From positions 57,707,612 through 57,771,611 of the forward strand of contig NC_037091.1 of assembly GCF_002994745.2 (NCBI RefSeq): a stretch of DNA of 64,000 nt, written 5' to 3'. A model generated the notes under the pieces. The model had not been told where the DNA came from. It ran no database searches and saw nothing but the letters and a program-made list of their open reading frames with translations. A program made the translations under genes and the position numbers. The stretch is from Rosa chinensis (Eukaryota; Streptophyta; Magnoliopsida; Rosales; Rosaceae). How positions within the stretch are numbered: position 1 is the first letter of the stretch; each line of letters opens with the position of its first letter. Below, one piece after another: positions 1 through 12,329 of the stretch.

Positions 1-484
1 TGTTATATAATTCAATTGTTTTCAACAGACAACAGAGGATTTGTTCTCTGTTGTGTGATGCAGTTTTGGTGTAGTGGAAGACCTAATGGGATATAATGCT
101 TGGCTGTAATACAGTTTAATTAATCTCAGATTCTCGATCTTTGTGAATTGATATCCATGCCGTCAAACCAATATTTTGTGAATTGTGTCTTTAAATAAAT
201 CAGATATAAGACAGAGACTTAATGGGAGGTTGGGAACCAATACAATACTATATAAGCTTCAAGTCCTTGCGTGTTTTTGTTAATCAGGGCATGTGCCCTT
301 TATATAATTTATTTCTTGTCGGTCCTTCATATTCAGAAATCAGAACCACCAACTTCTACTGAAATTTTTTTTTTCGATGAGAAACTTCTACTGAAATTGA
401 TTAGTGTATATATTCGCTTCTTTTCCACTAATTAATTTAGTTCATGAGTCCAACAAAATGCTTGAGCTAAGCCCACACTTTACA
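1..484. other. intergenic, no gene seen
   Basis: AT-rich sequence with no coding frame or repeat structure that I can support. It ends at the target-site duplication of the MULE that begins at 494. Confidence 0.5.
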
Positions 485-493
485 ATTGAAAAA

Positions 494-947
494 GGGCAAT
501 GATATAGGGCCTCAATGAGGCCTAAGATTTGTGGCCTCAATCCTAGGTGTCAAGCCATGTCACCTATACACCTCACTAATTTGTCAAATCATGTCATGTC
601 ATTCTTGAATAAAAAGATTATCTTATCCTTTCAAAATCTAATGGCTCTAAATTATTTTAGCTTTATTCTAGAAAATATACATTATTTTATTCTTTTTCTT
701 TTTTTATTATATATATATAATTCGTCTAAATTTTTTTTTATATATTTTTGTGAATATATATATATATATATCTATAATTCGTCAAAATATATATATATAT
801 ATATATATGTTGTTGAATATATAACGGCTCTAAATTATTTTGACTTTCTTTTAAAAAAATATTGTTTGGTTTTTTTTCCTTTCTTTCTTTTTCATTATTT
901 TGGATTTTTTTCATTATACATATTCAAAAAAAAGTATCGGTGTGTAT

Positions 948-978
<31 letters not shown>

Positions 979-3451
979 ATTCTTCCAAAAAATTTATATA
1001 TTTTCGATGGAGAATTAATGTGGTGTGTGTGTGTATATATATATATATATATTAATATTGTAATTATAATCCATGAAATCTAGTAAATTGAAGTAATATT
1101 TAAATCTTGTAATAAATAAATTTAATAAACTTAATGGAAGATTAGTTACCTTACATTAACAAGTTAATTTGAAAAGTCAAAAATTAAATTGGATTCACAA
1201 AGATGGAAAGAAAATGTATTTAAATCGTAATTTTAACTCATAAAATCTGGTGATTGAAAACTTAGATATCTAAATTGATTGGGAAGTTGATATCTGAAAA
1301 GAAATTGCTTAATATGGAATACAATATATTGCACATGAGGAAATTAATTTTTGAAAGTATACTTGTTTTGTTGATCCCAAATTTTTCAATAGACAATAAT
1401 GATTTCTAAATGTGAATGATAGCTTCTATTTTAATGTAAATATGTCATTAGAAAAAAGTTCCCAGTGAACTCTACTTGTTCATTATTAGCTACTTAGTGC
1501 TTTTTTGTTCGTATAAGACATGTTAGTACATAGCTGACTATCAATTTCAATGTGAATGATATATGGCTTCAATTTTAGTGTGAATATGTTATTAGGGAAA
1601 GATTCCCCGTTGAACTTTACTATTGGGTACTTAGTACTTACTTGTTCGTGCAAGACACACTAGTTTATTTTAAGTTTCAATGGATGATAGCTTCTATTTT
1701 AGTGTGAATATGCCATTCGGGAAAAGTCTCCAGTAAACTTTACTGGCTCATTATTAGCTACTTAGTACTTATTGTTCGTGTAAGACATGCTAGCTAACTT
1801 TAAATTTCAGTATGGATGATGACTTCTATTTTAGTGTAATTATGTCATTAGGAAAAGGTCCCCAGTGAACTTTACTAGCTCATTATTGACTACTTAGTAC
1901 TTATTTGTTACTGTAAGACAATGTGGATGATGACTTCTATTTTAGTGTAATTATGTCATTGGAAAAAGATCCTCAGTAAACTTGACCAGCTCATCATTGG
2001 TTACTTAATACTTACTTGTTTGTGCAAGACATGTTAGCTCTTTCAGTTTCAGTAGATGATGGCTTCTATTTAAGTGTGAATATGTCATTAAGTAAAGGTC
2101 TCCAGTGAACTCTACTAGCTCATCATTGGCTACTTAATACTTACTTGTTCGTGCAAGACATGTTAGTTCTTTTAGTTTCAGTAGATGATGGCTTCTATTT
2201 AAGTGTGAATATGCCATTAGGTAAAGGTCTCTAGTGAACTATATTGGCTCGTCATTGGCTACTTAGTACTTATTTGTTACTGTAAGACATGTTAGCTGAC
2301 TTTAAATTTAAGTGTGGATGATGATTTCTATTTCAGTGTAAATATGCCATTAGGGAAAAGTCCTCAGTAAACTTTACTGGCTCATTATTAGCTACTTATT
2401 ACTTATTTGTTCGTGTAAGACATGTTAGCTGACTTTAATGTTAATGTGGACGATGACTTCTATTTTACACCTTTTCCTTAATTGCACTTTTTCTTTGATT
2501 ATTGCTATGTTATACACCTATTGTTCATTAAATTTCTACATAGTATTAATAACATTATGATTGTTTTTTCATGTAAAAATAAACGAACAGTTGTATTAAT
2601 GAAGTCTCACTTGACCTTTAAGGAACACTTCCTAATGTTGCGTTTGGATGAGACAATATTAAATTATTGAGAAATTTTGAAATGATGGAATCTAGAATTT
2701 TATCAATTCAATTTATTAATGATATTTTCTTACCTCTTCAACTACCAGATTTCATAGGTTTTAATTACGATTTCAATACATTTTCTTCCATTTTTGTGGA
2801 TCCAATTTAATTTTTGACTTTTCTAATTAACTTGTTAGTGTAAGGTAAACTAATCTTCCATTAATTTTATTAAATTCATTTATTAAAAGAGTTGAATATT
2901 ACTTCAATTTACCAAATTTGATGGGTTATAATTAAGATATTTATATTTTCTTTCCATTTTTGTGGAATCAATTTTAAATTTGACTTTTTTTTTTAATCAA
3001 TTTTTTTTTATAAATTTTGTGGGTTAGAATTATGACACTAATATATATATATATATACACACCATATTAATTCTACATCGAATATACATATATAATATAA
3101 TTATATATATATATATATGTTTGTGAATATATATATATATATATATTTATACACACAAACACATTTGTATATAATTTTTTTGACGAATTATATATATATA
3201 TATATATTCACAAACATATATATATAATTATATATATAACGAAAAAAAAAATTTAAAATAATATATTTTATTTTTAGATGAAAATCAAAATAATTTATAG
3301 CCATTAGATTTTGGAATGATAAGATAGTCTTTTTACTTAAGAATTACATGGCATGATTTGGCAAATAGGTGATATGTGTAGGTGACATGGCATGACACCT
3401 AGGATTGAGGCCACAAATCTTAGGCCTCATTGAGGCCACAAATCATTTTCC
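494..3451. mobile_element. non-autonomous Mutator-like element (long-TIR MULE), copy 1
   Basis: The ends are inverted copies: the left starts gggcaatgatatagggcctc and the reverse complement of the right starts ggaaaatgatttgtggcctc. Similarity runs inward for more than 700 bp; for example 1112-1260 matches the reverse complement of about 2740-2882 at near 88 percent by eye. The element is flanked by a perfect 9-bp direct repeat, attgaaaaa (485-493 and 3452-3460), the duplication size expected for Mutator-like elements. The interior holds a tandem array and TA-rich runs but no transposase, so movement would need enzyme supplied elsewhere. Short open frames inside (for example 515-961) are AT-repeat translations, not genes. 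A related element lies at 18271-21187. Confidence 0.88.
1419..2475. repeat. tandem array of about 131-bp units inside MULE copy 1
   Basis: Eight full diverged copies and one partial copy of a unit of about 110-140 bp lie head to tail. Each begins near cttctattttagtgtgaata and includes catta(g)ggaaaaggtc, cccagtgaactttact, a ctacttagtacttatttgtt stretch and gtaagacatgttagct. Copy starts are near 1424, 1565, 1688, 1820, 1930, 2060, 2190, 2322 and 2454. The fourth copy has a shortened end. The array fills nearly all the unique interior between the two inverted arms. Confidence 0.88.
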
Positions 3452-3887
3452 ATTGAAAAACTACATAGCTAGCTAGCTAGGCCAAATAATAAATTAATAG
3501 GTCAATTAATTTAGTAACAAGTGAGATGGGATGTTTGTCCAGCACTTGAGGATATTGATTCCTATATCCACGTACTTCTTGCTATTCTCCCCAACAACTA
3601 CTCAATTTGTAATGATCGATCAGGAAGTTCTTGGCGGAAAGTCTACAATTAAGTACCTTAATCAACAATATTTTAGCTAAGATACCCTTGAGTCCTTGAC
3701 TTAATCGGCCAATATATAAGTATATAACAAGAAAAAGAAAAAAAGATGGCTTTGGTTTTAGGTTAGGGTTTTTAGTCTGTACTTGAAGCCCTTAAAGCAT
3801 CATTCATGTATGTAATTTGGGCAATTTCGGTAATTCTGATGATTAATGAAGTTAATGAAACTTGTAAGTTTGGTAAGTTCGGTAATT

Positions 3888-4108
3888 ACCACCACAGGTA
3901 GTCGAGTTGGTAAGAGTTTCCAAGTGTGGAACTCTCATGCCCGAGTTCAAATTCGGCCGACTCTTATTGGAGTTAAATCTCAATCTATTCTTAGTGGCCA
4001 GGGGGGAGGAAGCGTTCTGACATGATCCTCCAGCACAAATTAGTCTCTGAGTCTAAAAAGCCTTTGAAGAACAGCGTGATCTCAATAAAAAAAAATTAAA
4101 AAAAAAAA
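3888..4108 (+). mobile_element. tRNA-derived SINE with poly(A) tail
   Basis: The 5' part looks like a tRNA with Pol III promoter boxes: box A-like ggtagtcgagttggtaag near 3897 and box B-like gagttcaaattcgg near 3943. A tRNA-unrelated body follows and ends in an A-rich tail (about 4086-4108). The 9-bp sequence tcggtaatt occurs just before (3879-3887) and just after (4109-4117) the unit. Together these are the expected structure of a retroposed SINE. It is not a functional tRNA because no acceptor or anticodon stem folds across the unit. Confidence 0.8.
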
Positions 4109-4117
4109 TCGGTAATT

Positions 4118-6734
4118 CCAATTGCATTAGCCAACAGAAATGTAAGCTTCCATGCATCATGCACAGGAAATTTGAAGTCGACTAGCTTGTTATAACGCAA
4201 ATGCACAAAACTCTCAGCGTCAATTGATATTGTATAATCACCGTTAGTGGTGCTCATGCTAATAATAAATTTTCATCAATAGGGGATCATATTAATTAAT
4301 ACAAAGTCGTGAAGCTACAAGAACTATAGTGACATGCACAAACAAATATTTATAATTCAGTGTATTTTAAAAGAGATGCGTGACAGTTTTATTCGATCCA
4401 AACAAGAACTCTGATCCTTTCAAAAAAATAAGAACTCTGAGTGGTCCGTCGCTTCCTGTGGCTGTCATAAAGTTCAAGTCTGATTGCTAGTATAGTAGTA
4501 TAAAATCACTATAATTAATGCGTATATATGAATGTGTGTGTGTATAAATAGAAATAGTGGTTAATTAAAAAACTGTAATTGATTGGAGGGTGTTGAAAGA
4601 TGACTTTCTATAGATGAAAGGGTACTTGGATTGTTGTATCAAGTTGATGGGTACTCACTGAAAAAAGTAATATTTAAAATTTGGAAGAGAAGCCCTTTTT
4701 TCTCTCTAGCCCTAGCTGGTTAGGTTTAGATACTATTCCACGGTCACGTACCCTTTTCTTTTAAAACTCACATTATCCATTACACGACGGATTCCCACCG
4801 GGCCGGGATTAAGTTGTTCATTAGTCCGTGAATTTCTTATACAGCAACTTATGCACTAACTGGTACTAGTTGTGCCGGCGGCTCTGGAGTCTGGACCAAC
4901 ATTGTGTGTGTAGGTGTGTGTTTGTGTTAATTGATGATATGCAGCTACCTGGAATACCATATCAGACCATACCTTTAATCAGCTTTTAGGACATAACTAT
5001 GTTATGAATGACAGAATCAACAGTACACTAAGTGCCATTTTTAGTTGGATGTGTCTTTTGAGGGTCTACATGGAAGATAAAATCAATCATTTCATATAAA
5101 ATATTTATGTGATTGACTGATTGCTTGTGGGAATTAGGTACCAATTTTGGTTCAAATTGACTATGTGACTTATCGGCTCATGTATTAGATATTATAGAGT
5201 AACTGTTAGGGTAGTAATCAATCAAAGTCACATGCTAATCCTCCGTTGCTAGGGTTGGCGGTTTCTCAGCGGTGGTGTGTGTATGTTCTGATGTTCATAC
5301 TCTACTCTAGATTATGAGTGTTTTGCCACACTCGTCAGTTGCTTATGGATTCAGCTTTTAGAATAAATGATTTGTGCTTCAAAATATATAGAAGTGATGG
5401 GTCATTATTTGTCGAAAAATTGCTAGTCTTTTTAATTATTGGTCGTTTCCTTCTTATTTGAAGTTTACATGTCACAATAGTTGTATTACTAGCTTATGGT
5501 TTCTCTTGCATCGATTATATCTTGGAGTTGCTCTCTTACACCATACAATTAATTATTAATATAGTGATGTCTTTTTTATTAAAAAATAGATAAATAAAAT
5601 TTTGATACGTATGTATAGATATAAATCGTATATACATGATTAAGTATTACCACGCACAATAAAATATAGAACTTAATTTTAATGTTTTAAACAAGTGCTC
5701 GTAAATCATCAGATTCAAAACTTGTAGGAACCTAAAAAACGTGGTCAATCAATTAACTAATTAAGGCTCTTTCTGTCCTTCAGCAAACACCCTTATCGAT
5801 CATCATAAATTGACATGGTTGACATGAAAGTGATTTAGGACTGGAGAGAGAATATTCCACAAAAAATATGAGGCCAGGGAGGGAGGTTGACATGGAGAAT
5901 TTCATTAATAGTTATAAATGGTTCTCTTTTACGCGCGCCTGGATTAAAATTCAAATGCCCTCATCAGTAAGTAGCTAGTTAATTAAGGCCAGGTCGGCAT
6001 GATATATATGCAGCCATTGGAGAAAGTAGAAGCCAGCTGAGTGATGATCCAGATTAAATAAAGGGTACCTTTCTTCGTTCGGACATTTGGATAGCCGGTA
6101 AGTTGTCGACACATCAGAGTGAGCATGGTTAATTTTCTGTTGCACATCTGTTTTCCAATATGTATATAGTGAGATCGATGGACCACCCCGGTGGACAACT
6201 TGCGCTTAAACTATCTAAGCTATATGTATAACACAAGATATCTATAGATATATACATCCTTCAAAATCACCAGCCTTCAAGACACAGAAATATTCAAGCC
6301 TGCATATAGACCCATCTCTCTCTCTCTCTCTTCGTATATAAATAAATATATATAGTGATGGAAATTACATTTATATATAGCAAGTGGGAAGACAATGTGG
6401 CTTAATTGGTAGCCATTTGATTCTTGTGATTGGTTAACAGATTTTGCATTTCTATTCTTCGATTCACGTACATATATATACACCATCCACGTCGATCGCT
6501 TTAGTTTAGAGCGAGCGAGCTAATTCCCAACTCCATCCTCCATCTTTCTCAACTTGCAGTGTGGTCTCACAGCATGAATAATTATTATCTCTGCAATTTC
6601 TTTTTATCTCTTTTGGCATTCTCTATCCAACCTTTTCTCATAAGTACTAGTACTCCATCTTCATCTGTCCTCATTTGATCCCCACTATTTCTCAGTTTCT
6701 GTCCATGACTGCAACTGCAAGAAATCAAAGAGAA
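4118..6734. other. intergenic and 5-phosphatase upstream region
   Basis: No convincing coding sequence. The right part carries CT-rich and TATA-like stretches (tatataaataaatat near 6335) and is probably the promoter and leader of the 5-phosphatase gene. A donor gtgagc at 6735 paired with the acceptor ending at 6832 suggests an intron in the 5' untranslated region just before the start codon. The small frames on the minus strand at 5983-6486 show no recognisable family. Confidence 0.4.
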
Positions 6735-6838
6735 GTGAGCACCATCTATCGTCTGATCTATTTCACTCCATACCGATCAATCTACACGCAGATATGCTTC
6801 AATGAATTAATATTCTTTTCTTATATGTGTAGGTGATC

Positions 6839-9289
6839 ATGTGGCCTAGATTAGTGGCGAACAAAATTCTGAAGAAGCGATTGGGAAGCAACAACTTTGT
6901 AGCAGATTTCCCAAGCAACTCGGAAGACTCCACCTTGCAGCTGGAAACACCAAGTTTTGATCCAGAGAAACCGTTATCTTTATGCCCGACGACACCAGCT
7001 CCAAAAATCTTGAATCACCACAAGCACACACACAATTACAAGTATGTATTTCTTCATAATACATAACTCCATAGATAAAATATATAAACTTGCCGGCATG
7101 GCAAGGTCGTCTGGAACTCCAGTTATTATTAGTTAATAACCGTTTACCGGATATTTTCTCATTTTCATATATCTACTTAATTTAATTTGGTTTTCTCTTC
7201 CATCTTTAAGGGTTTTTGTTAGTACATGGAATGTTGGTGGAGTTGAACCACGAGATGATATGAACATGGCGGATTGGATTACTGACACATCCTGTGACAT
7301 CTATGTTTTTGGGTACGTAGGCATGTAATAATTTTGACATGTAAATTCCAAAAGATTAGAAATTTTTCATTAACTCACGATGCATGTTTTTATTTTCAAT
7401 CCATTTAGGTTTCAAGAAATTGTTCCTCTCAAAGCCTCAAATGTTCTGGGATCTGAGAATAGTATGATCTGCATGAAGTGGAACTCCTTCATTAGAGAAA
7501 CTTTGAACAAGAAAATAAACCACCCGGGAGACAAGAATAAGGAAAAAAATGGAAAGTCAACCATTGTGGAAAGCAGCACCAATTCAGAATCACAGGATTA
7601 CTTCCAGTGTATTATAAGTAAGCAAATGGTGGGAATACTAATAACAGTCTGGGTTCGAAGAAATCTTCGTCCTTTGATTCGGAATCCGAGTGTTTCATGT
7701 GTTGGCTGTGGCATCATGGGTTGCCTCGGCAATAAGGTACGTATAATATTACTAATATGTTGTAATAATATAATTAACCCTAGAAGTATACTAATCCTCG
7801 ATCACTTCATAGCTAATATTGATACAGTACGTTAATTACACCCACTAAAAATAATTTATACTTTTGCAGGGTTCAGTGTCAGTTAGGTTTCAACTGCATG
7901 AAACAAGCTTCTGCTTCGTGTGCTGTCATCTAGCTTCAGGGGGAAGACAAGGAGATGAGAAACTCAGAAACTCGAACGTAGCTGAAATCTTGAACAGAAC
8001 AAGTTTCCCTAGAGGTCCATTGCTTGATTTGCCACGAAAGATCCCAGACCACCAGTATGTTAAGACTAAACTTTGAAACCGTCCAAACTTTTTCGTTTTT
8101 CAGTTAATTAATTAACCTACAACTAGTTAATTAATCTCCTTAATTAATCAAAGATTTTTTTTTCTTTCACTACGTATCACGAAAATAAGACAGAGATGAA
8201 CATTATTATTGTTTCTTCTCAACTTTGAATTTTTCGTGAGAGATTGAAAGCCGCCAAACTTGTACTATATGCATTTCTTTATAATTAAGTAGTTGTTAGA
8301 CATATAATAAAATAGTCATGGTTGGACTCATTACGTTAAATGGGTTGCTAAACCACATGAAGGGGCGGTTGCATGATCGTTTCTATTACCATTAAACAGT
8401 CCATTGTTTGGTTTCTTTCCTTCAACAAACAATTAGTTGACTTCATATATATAATCAAATTAAAAGCTGATATTATATAAACCCTAGAAAGCAAGCTGAT
8501 GAATTACACAGTGATAAATTAAATATCTGAATAGGCCACTAATTATGCGTGTGTTCGATATTAATATTGCAGACGAGTAATCTTCTTGGGAGATTTGAAT
8601 TACAGAATTTCCCTTCCAGAATCAACCACACGGTCATTAGTGGATAGCAGAGATTGGAATGCCTTACTGAAGAGCGATCAGGTATTTATATATATAATTA
8701 TTAGTTTACTTAGTATGTGTGTGTATTTGTGTGTGTGAACCTAAATTTGACGTTAAGTTTTGAATGGGAATGAAGCTGAGTATGGAGCTCAATAATGGTC
8801 AAGTATTTGAAGGTTGGCTTGAAGGAAGTATCAAATTTGCCCCGACTTACAAATATTTTCCAGATTCTGATACATATTATGGATGTCCTCCTCCTGCAAG
8901 GAAAGGTGAAAAGAGGCGTGCTCCTGCATGGTAATTATTTTTTACTTCACTAGTTTTATACCTATCTCAAATTCATTGATTCATTTTGTGTCGTGTAACC
9001 TACCAAATTAACGTCTTAAAAATTGTGGTCATTTAGGTGTGATCGGATAATTTGGTATGGAAAAGGGTTGAAGCAACATGTATACGACCGAGGTGAATCA
9101 AAATTGTCTGACCACAGGCCAGTGAAGTCAATATTTACCGCCCAAGTTGAAGTTCTACCATCGCTTATGAGAGGATACCAAAGCTTTTTTCTTTCGGACA
9201 GGTTTGACAAAATTTCAAGCCAGTTTGACGTACCCTCCACCGACGATCGATTTCTATGTCATCGCAGATCATCAAGCTTCAAAGCTTGA
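6839..9289 (+). CDS. IP5P9: type I inositol polyphosphate 5-phosphatase (5PTase9-like)
   Basis: Seven exons: 6839-7041, 7211-7312, 7409-7736, 7870-8054, 8573-8681, 8776-8930 and 9037-9289, giving 444 aa with all junction phases closing and GT-AG introns. The enzyme removes the 5-phosphate from inositol polyphosphates and phosphoinositides at membranes or in the cytosol. Family motifs are intact: FQEIVPL (about 103-109), HLASG (231-235), GDLNYR (279-284), PAWCDRIIW (359-367) and SDHRPV (385-390), which include the Mg-binding and catalytic Asp, Asn and His. The N terminus (MWPRLVANK) is typical of plant type I members; there are no WD40 repeats, so it is not the type II class. The ATG at 6839 is chosen because it gives this N terminus directly after a likely 5' UTR intron. 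The assignment to 5PTase9 rests on the order with cyclin J18 and MAP65-6, matching Arabidopsis. Confidence 0.93.
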
Positions 9290-9429
9290 GTATATACATC
9301 CAAAGCAAAAGTGGTTCGTTCTAAGAAGATTATATATTGGGGATGATTTCGGCACTCGACTTGCACTCTTTGTGCTTCAATTCGCTTCAACTTTCAACTA
9401 TAATATTAAAGTGAAGCGTGAGAGTTAAA

Positions 9430-9619
9430 CAATATTGGAAGGAGAAGTGCCAAAATCACCCTCATTATGTTTGGTCATTAGTTGCTTAGTTAATTCGACT
9501 GATGATGAATGTACAGTGGCGGAAGTTGATACGTGAAAGCTTGTCTGAGGCATCCTTTCCATCTTTTTCGATACATTATAAAAATGGAGCTCGGTTTGTT
9601 ACTTTTGTCCGGTGAATAA

Positions 9620-9655
<36 letters not shown>
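9430..9655. other. 3' flank of the 5-phosphatase gene
   Basis: Probable 3' untranslated and intergenic sequence ending in a TA microsatellite (about 9628-9655) into which a MITE has inserted. No coding signal is seen. Confidence 0.4.
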
Positions 9656-9660
<5 letters not shown>

Positions 9661-10057
9661 TCCGATCTAGAGCGGAGCTCCGCTTTGAAATTAACGTGTG
9701 AAGTTCGAGTTTTGGGTCACTTTTCGGTTGCATATCCACATCTCGACCGTTCAGTTTTTAGGTACTAGTGTATAGATCATCTCTGCAAATTTTCAACCAA
9801 ATTGATGATCGTTAAGGTATCTAACTCGCTTAAACCAATGGACGGACTGAATCTGTCAACCTGAACCATACTAGCTTTAAGGCAGTTATCAATGCCTTAA
9901 CGATCATCATTTTAGCTGAAAATTTGCAGAGACGATCTATACACTAGTACGTAAAAACTGAACGGTCGAGATGTGGATATGCGACCGAAAAGTGACCCAA
10001 AACTTGAACTTCACATGTTAATTTTCAAAGCGGAGCTCCGCTCTGGATAGGATCTGT
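9656..10057. mobile_element. 402-bp hairpin MITE in a TA microsatellite
   Basis: The two halves are near-perfect inverted repeats of about 180-190 bp: acagatccgatctagagcgg at the left and, reverse-complemented, acagatcctatccagagcgg at the right. The whole element would fold into one long hairpin. It sits between TA repeats, so the target duplication (probably TA) cannot be told from the microsatellite. There is no coding capacity. A fragment carrying the same terminal motif lies at 10078-10136. The superfamily is not resolved; a Tc1/mariner-type element is one possibility because of the TA flanks. Confidence 0.8.
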
Positions 10058-10077
10058 ATATATATATATATATATAG

Positions 10078-10136
10078 ATATATATATATAGATCCTATCC
10101 AGAGCGAGGCATCGCTTTGAAATTTCAGAGCGAGGA
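10078..10136. mobile_element. terminal fragment of the same MITE family
   Basis: The stretch agatcctatccagagcgagg, followed by a cgctttgaaatt segment, repeats the terminus of the 402-bp MITE next door, within the same TA-rich tract. Only one end is present, so it is a remnant or a partial second insertion. Confidence 0.6.
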
Positions 10137-10139
10137 TAT

Positions 10140-10544
10140 ATATATATATATATATCTTTGTTTAATTATGATACAACTTAATCAACTAATTAAATTGCAG
10201 GGATATAAGATATGCTCCCAACTAGGGTGTTGTTTGCTAACTACCATCCAGCCATATGAATCTCATTGGCATATTATAATCAAACTTTCCAAATGATTAG
10301 TGCACTCCAAGAATCAAATTTCAATTAGCGATCATTTGTCGGGGACAAAAAAAGTAATTAAATCCCATTTAAGACTGAGACGTTTGGATTAATAAATAAA
10401 ATGGTTAACGCGCTAGTGGGAGCACCATTTTCTCTCAGTATCGCGCTATTGCTGAGTTGAAGAAGCTATATCCATCAATTAATATCCAACATTTCTTCGA
10501 TACATCTGATACTTACATTATATATATATATATATATAATGTGC

Positions 10545-10583
<39 letters not shown>

Positions 10584-11520
10584 GTAGATACCAAAGATAT
10601 GTTTAATAACTACAAGTTGTTCCTAAAAAACAGTTATCTGCATCTTTCGCTCAATACCAACTCCACCAGTACCATTTTTATGTGGAGCTTAAAAAACTGC
10701 AGTTCGAAAAATAAAGGAAAAGGTAATATATATGAGCTCCTGCTCACCAGCCTCACTACAAACAATTCAACAAAAGTTGCAAAAAAATATCAAATTTTTA
10801 GAATGTATGTCATATTATCATGAACGTACTTTGGACATTAATATATTTGACAATTTATACAAATCTAAACGTGAAAACAAACAAAATATCCTAAATGTAC
10901 ACTGGACTTCAAAATTAAGGTTTCAAAATATCATGTTCCTTTCGGTAAAAGCACTAATTAAGACAAACAAATCTCAAGATATCAAACAATCTACGACACC
11001 TACTATACAGACACTTCAAATATAACATTTTGACCGGAAATGAAAACTAATCTTCCATGTTATGTGATAGTAGCAGAAACTGAAAACTTGTGAAGCTACA
11101 ACAATAGTTATCAAATCGTTAGCCCTACATAAAAACATTCCTTTGCGAGTAGATTAATATGAATAACATAAACTCTATTGTAGTCATTTCTATAAATATA
11201 AGTGTACTCTACGAATACATAGAGTTGTTTATTGTACAATAAGAAACCGAAAGAGTTCGTTGAAATTGTTCACTCTCATATTTCCCAATTTTTTTTTATC
11301 TCGAGTAATAAAAGACAGGAAACATTGGGCTGCACTGCAATCCACTCTTTTCAAAATTGGACTAGACCTTTTCTCTTCCTCCTGGAAGACCTGGACCTAT
11401 GGGCTTTAAATAGCAAATGGACTGTCACTACCAGAATGCTCGAAGCCCAAAGAGAGAGGGTTTTGCATTTAGCCTATAAAATCTCCCAAATTTCAAAAAC
11501 TCGCGCAAAAAAATAAAAAT
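10140..11520. other. intergenic, AT-rich, no gene recognised
   Basis: TA and TG microsatellites lie at 10520-10585. Frames of about 95 codons at 10539-11025 and 11232-11516 have lysine- and isoleucine-rich compositions reflecting the AT content, with no recognisable domain. I do not call genes here. Confidence 0.4.
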
Positions 11521-11706
11521 AAAAACCGTGACCACTTACTCAATTTCAGCTTCAAAATTGCCCACTTACTTCACTATTTACTCAATTCAGTGTTAAATGA
11601 TAATTTTAACCTTCAATTAATTTAAAAATTACAACGTCACTCTCTCTCTCTCTCTCTTTACAGACCGATATCTCTCTCTCCCTCTCTCTGTTCGTATTAT
11701 TCAACG

Positions 11707-11912
11707 ATGGCTCTGAGATCCCCAGTGATGTCGTCTTCTCGGAGGTGGCTCCAAATCTGGAGGCATGGACGGCGACGACGGCTCTGGTGTCAGAAACAAC
11801 ATATTGAGGTTCTACATCGACAACTCTCCAGGCTTGAAGACCCGCCCACCATCGTCCTCATCATGAGCTGTCTGCTTTATCAGCTTTGTCACCGCCCTCC
11901 ACGTGTTCGGCA
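11707..11912 (+). pseudogene. Sec61-beta (protein translocon subunit) pseudogene
   Basis: Translated with frame changes, this gives the signature of the beta subunit of the ER Sec61 translocon: GSGVRNNILRFYIDNSPGLK, then TRP, TIVLIMS, then CFISFVTALHVFGKL. That is the conserved cytosolic segment followed by the single tail-anchoring membrane helix. The middle TIVLIMS segment lies in a different frame from the parts on either side, so at least two indels disrupt it, and the N-terminal part after MALRSP is scrambled. It lies inside a candidate inverted-repeat transposon and looks like a captured or relocated fragment. The functional family member is a short protein of about 80-110 aa, so most of the coding length is present in damaged form. 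Confidence 0.8.
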
Positions 11913-12243
11913 AGCTCTAGCTCCATCGATCTATCGGCTCGTAACACGAATCATTCTAGATCCAGAGTTCTGAAGCTCTGGTGACACAGCAGCTCCTAGG
12001 AGACAGGAGATTCGAATGGAGAAACCGGAAACGTGGAAGGAGATGGTGAAAGAGTCCGCCGACAATTCGTTGCTCCTGGGCTTGTGGTTTTCGATCGGAA
12101 TTTGAAATTGCCATTGTGGAAGTCGCGTGACGAAACTAGGGAATTCATAAGGGGGCGTGGAACGAGGCAAACATGATTGACGATCAGAGCAATAAAATAC
12201 GACTGACCTATGATTTGATAACTCTCTCTTTGGCGGTGTATGT

Positions 12244-12245
<2 letters not shown>

Positions 12246-12322
<77 letters not shown>
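12246..12322. repeat. (CT)n microsatellite, 77 bp
   Basis: An uninterrupted CT run. The overlapping Leu/Ser and Arg/Glu repeat frames on the two strands are artefacts of it. Confidence 0.97.

Positions 12323-12329
<7 letters not shown>

Noticed and set aside
515..1083. 148- and 73-codon ORFs
   Set aside because: Translations of TA and T-rich sequence in the MULE arm, dominated by Tyr, Ile and Phe; no domain.
1419..2475. Regular repeats resembling a CRISPR array
   Set aside because: Units of about 131 bp are contiguous and diverged, with no unique spacers, and they lie inside a plant transposon.
3891..3965. Possible tRNA gene from box A and box B motifs
   Set aside because: No acceptor stem or anticodon arm pairs; the poly(A) tail and flanking duplication show it is a SINE.
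10539..11025. Two overlapping ORFs of 94 and 97 codons
   Set aside because: AT-driven Lys/Asn/Ile composition, starting in a TG/TA microsatellite, with no splice partners or domain.
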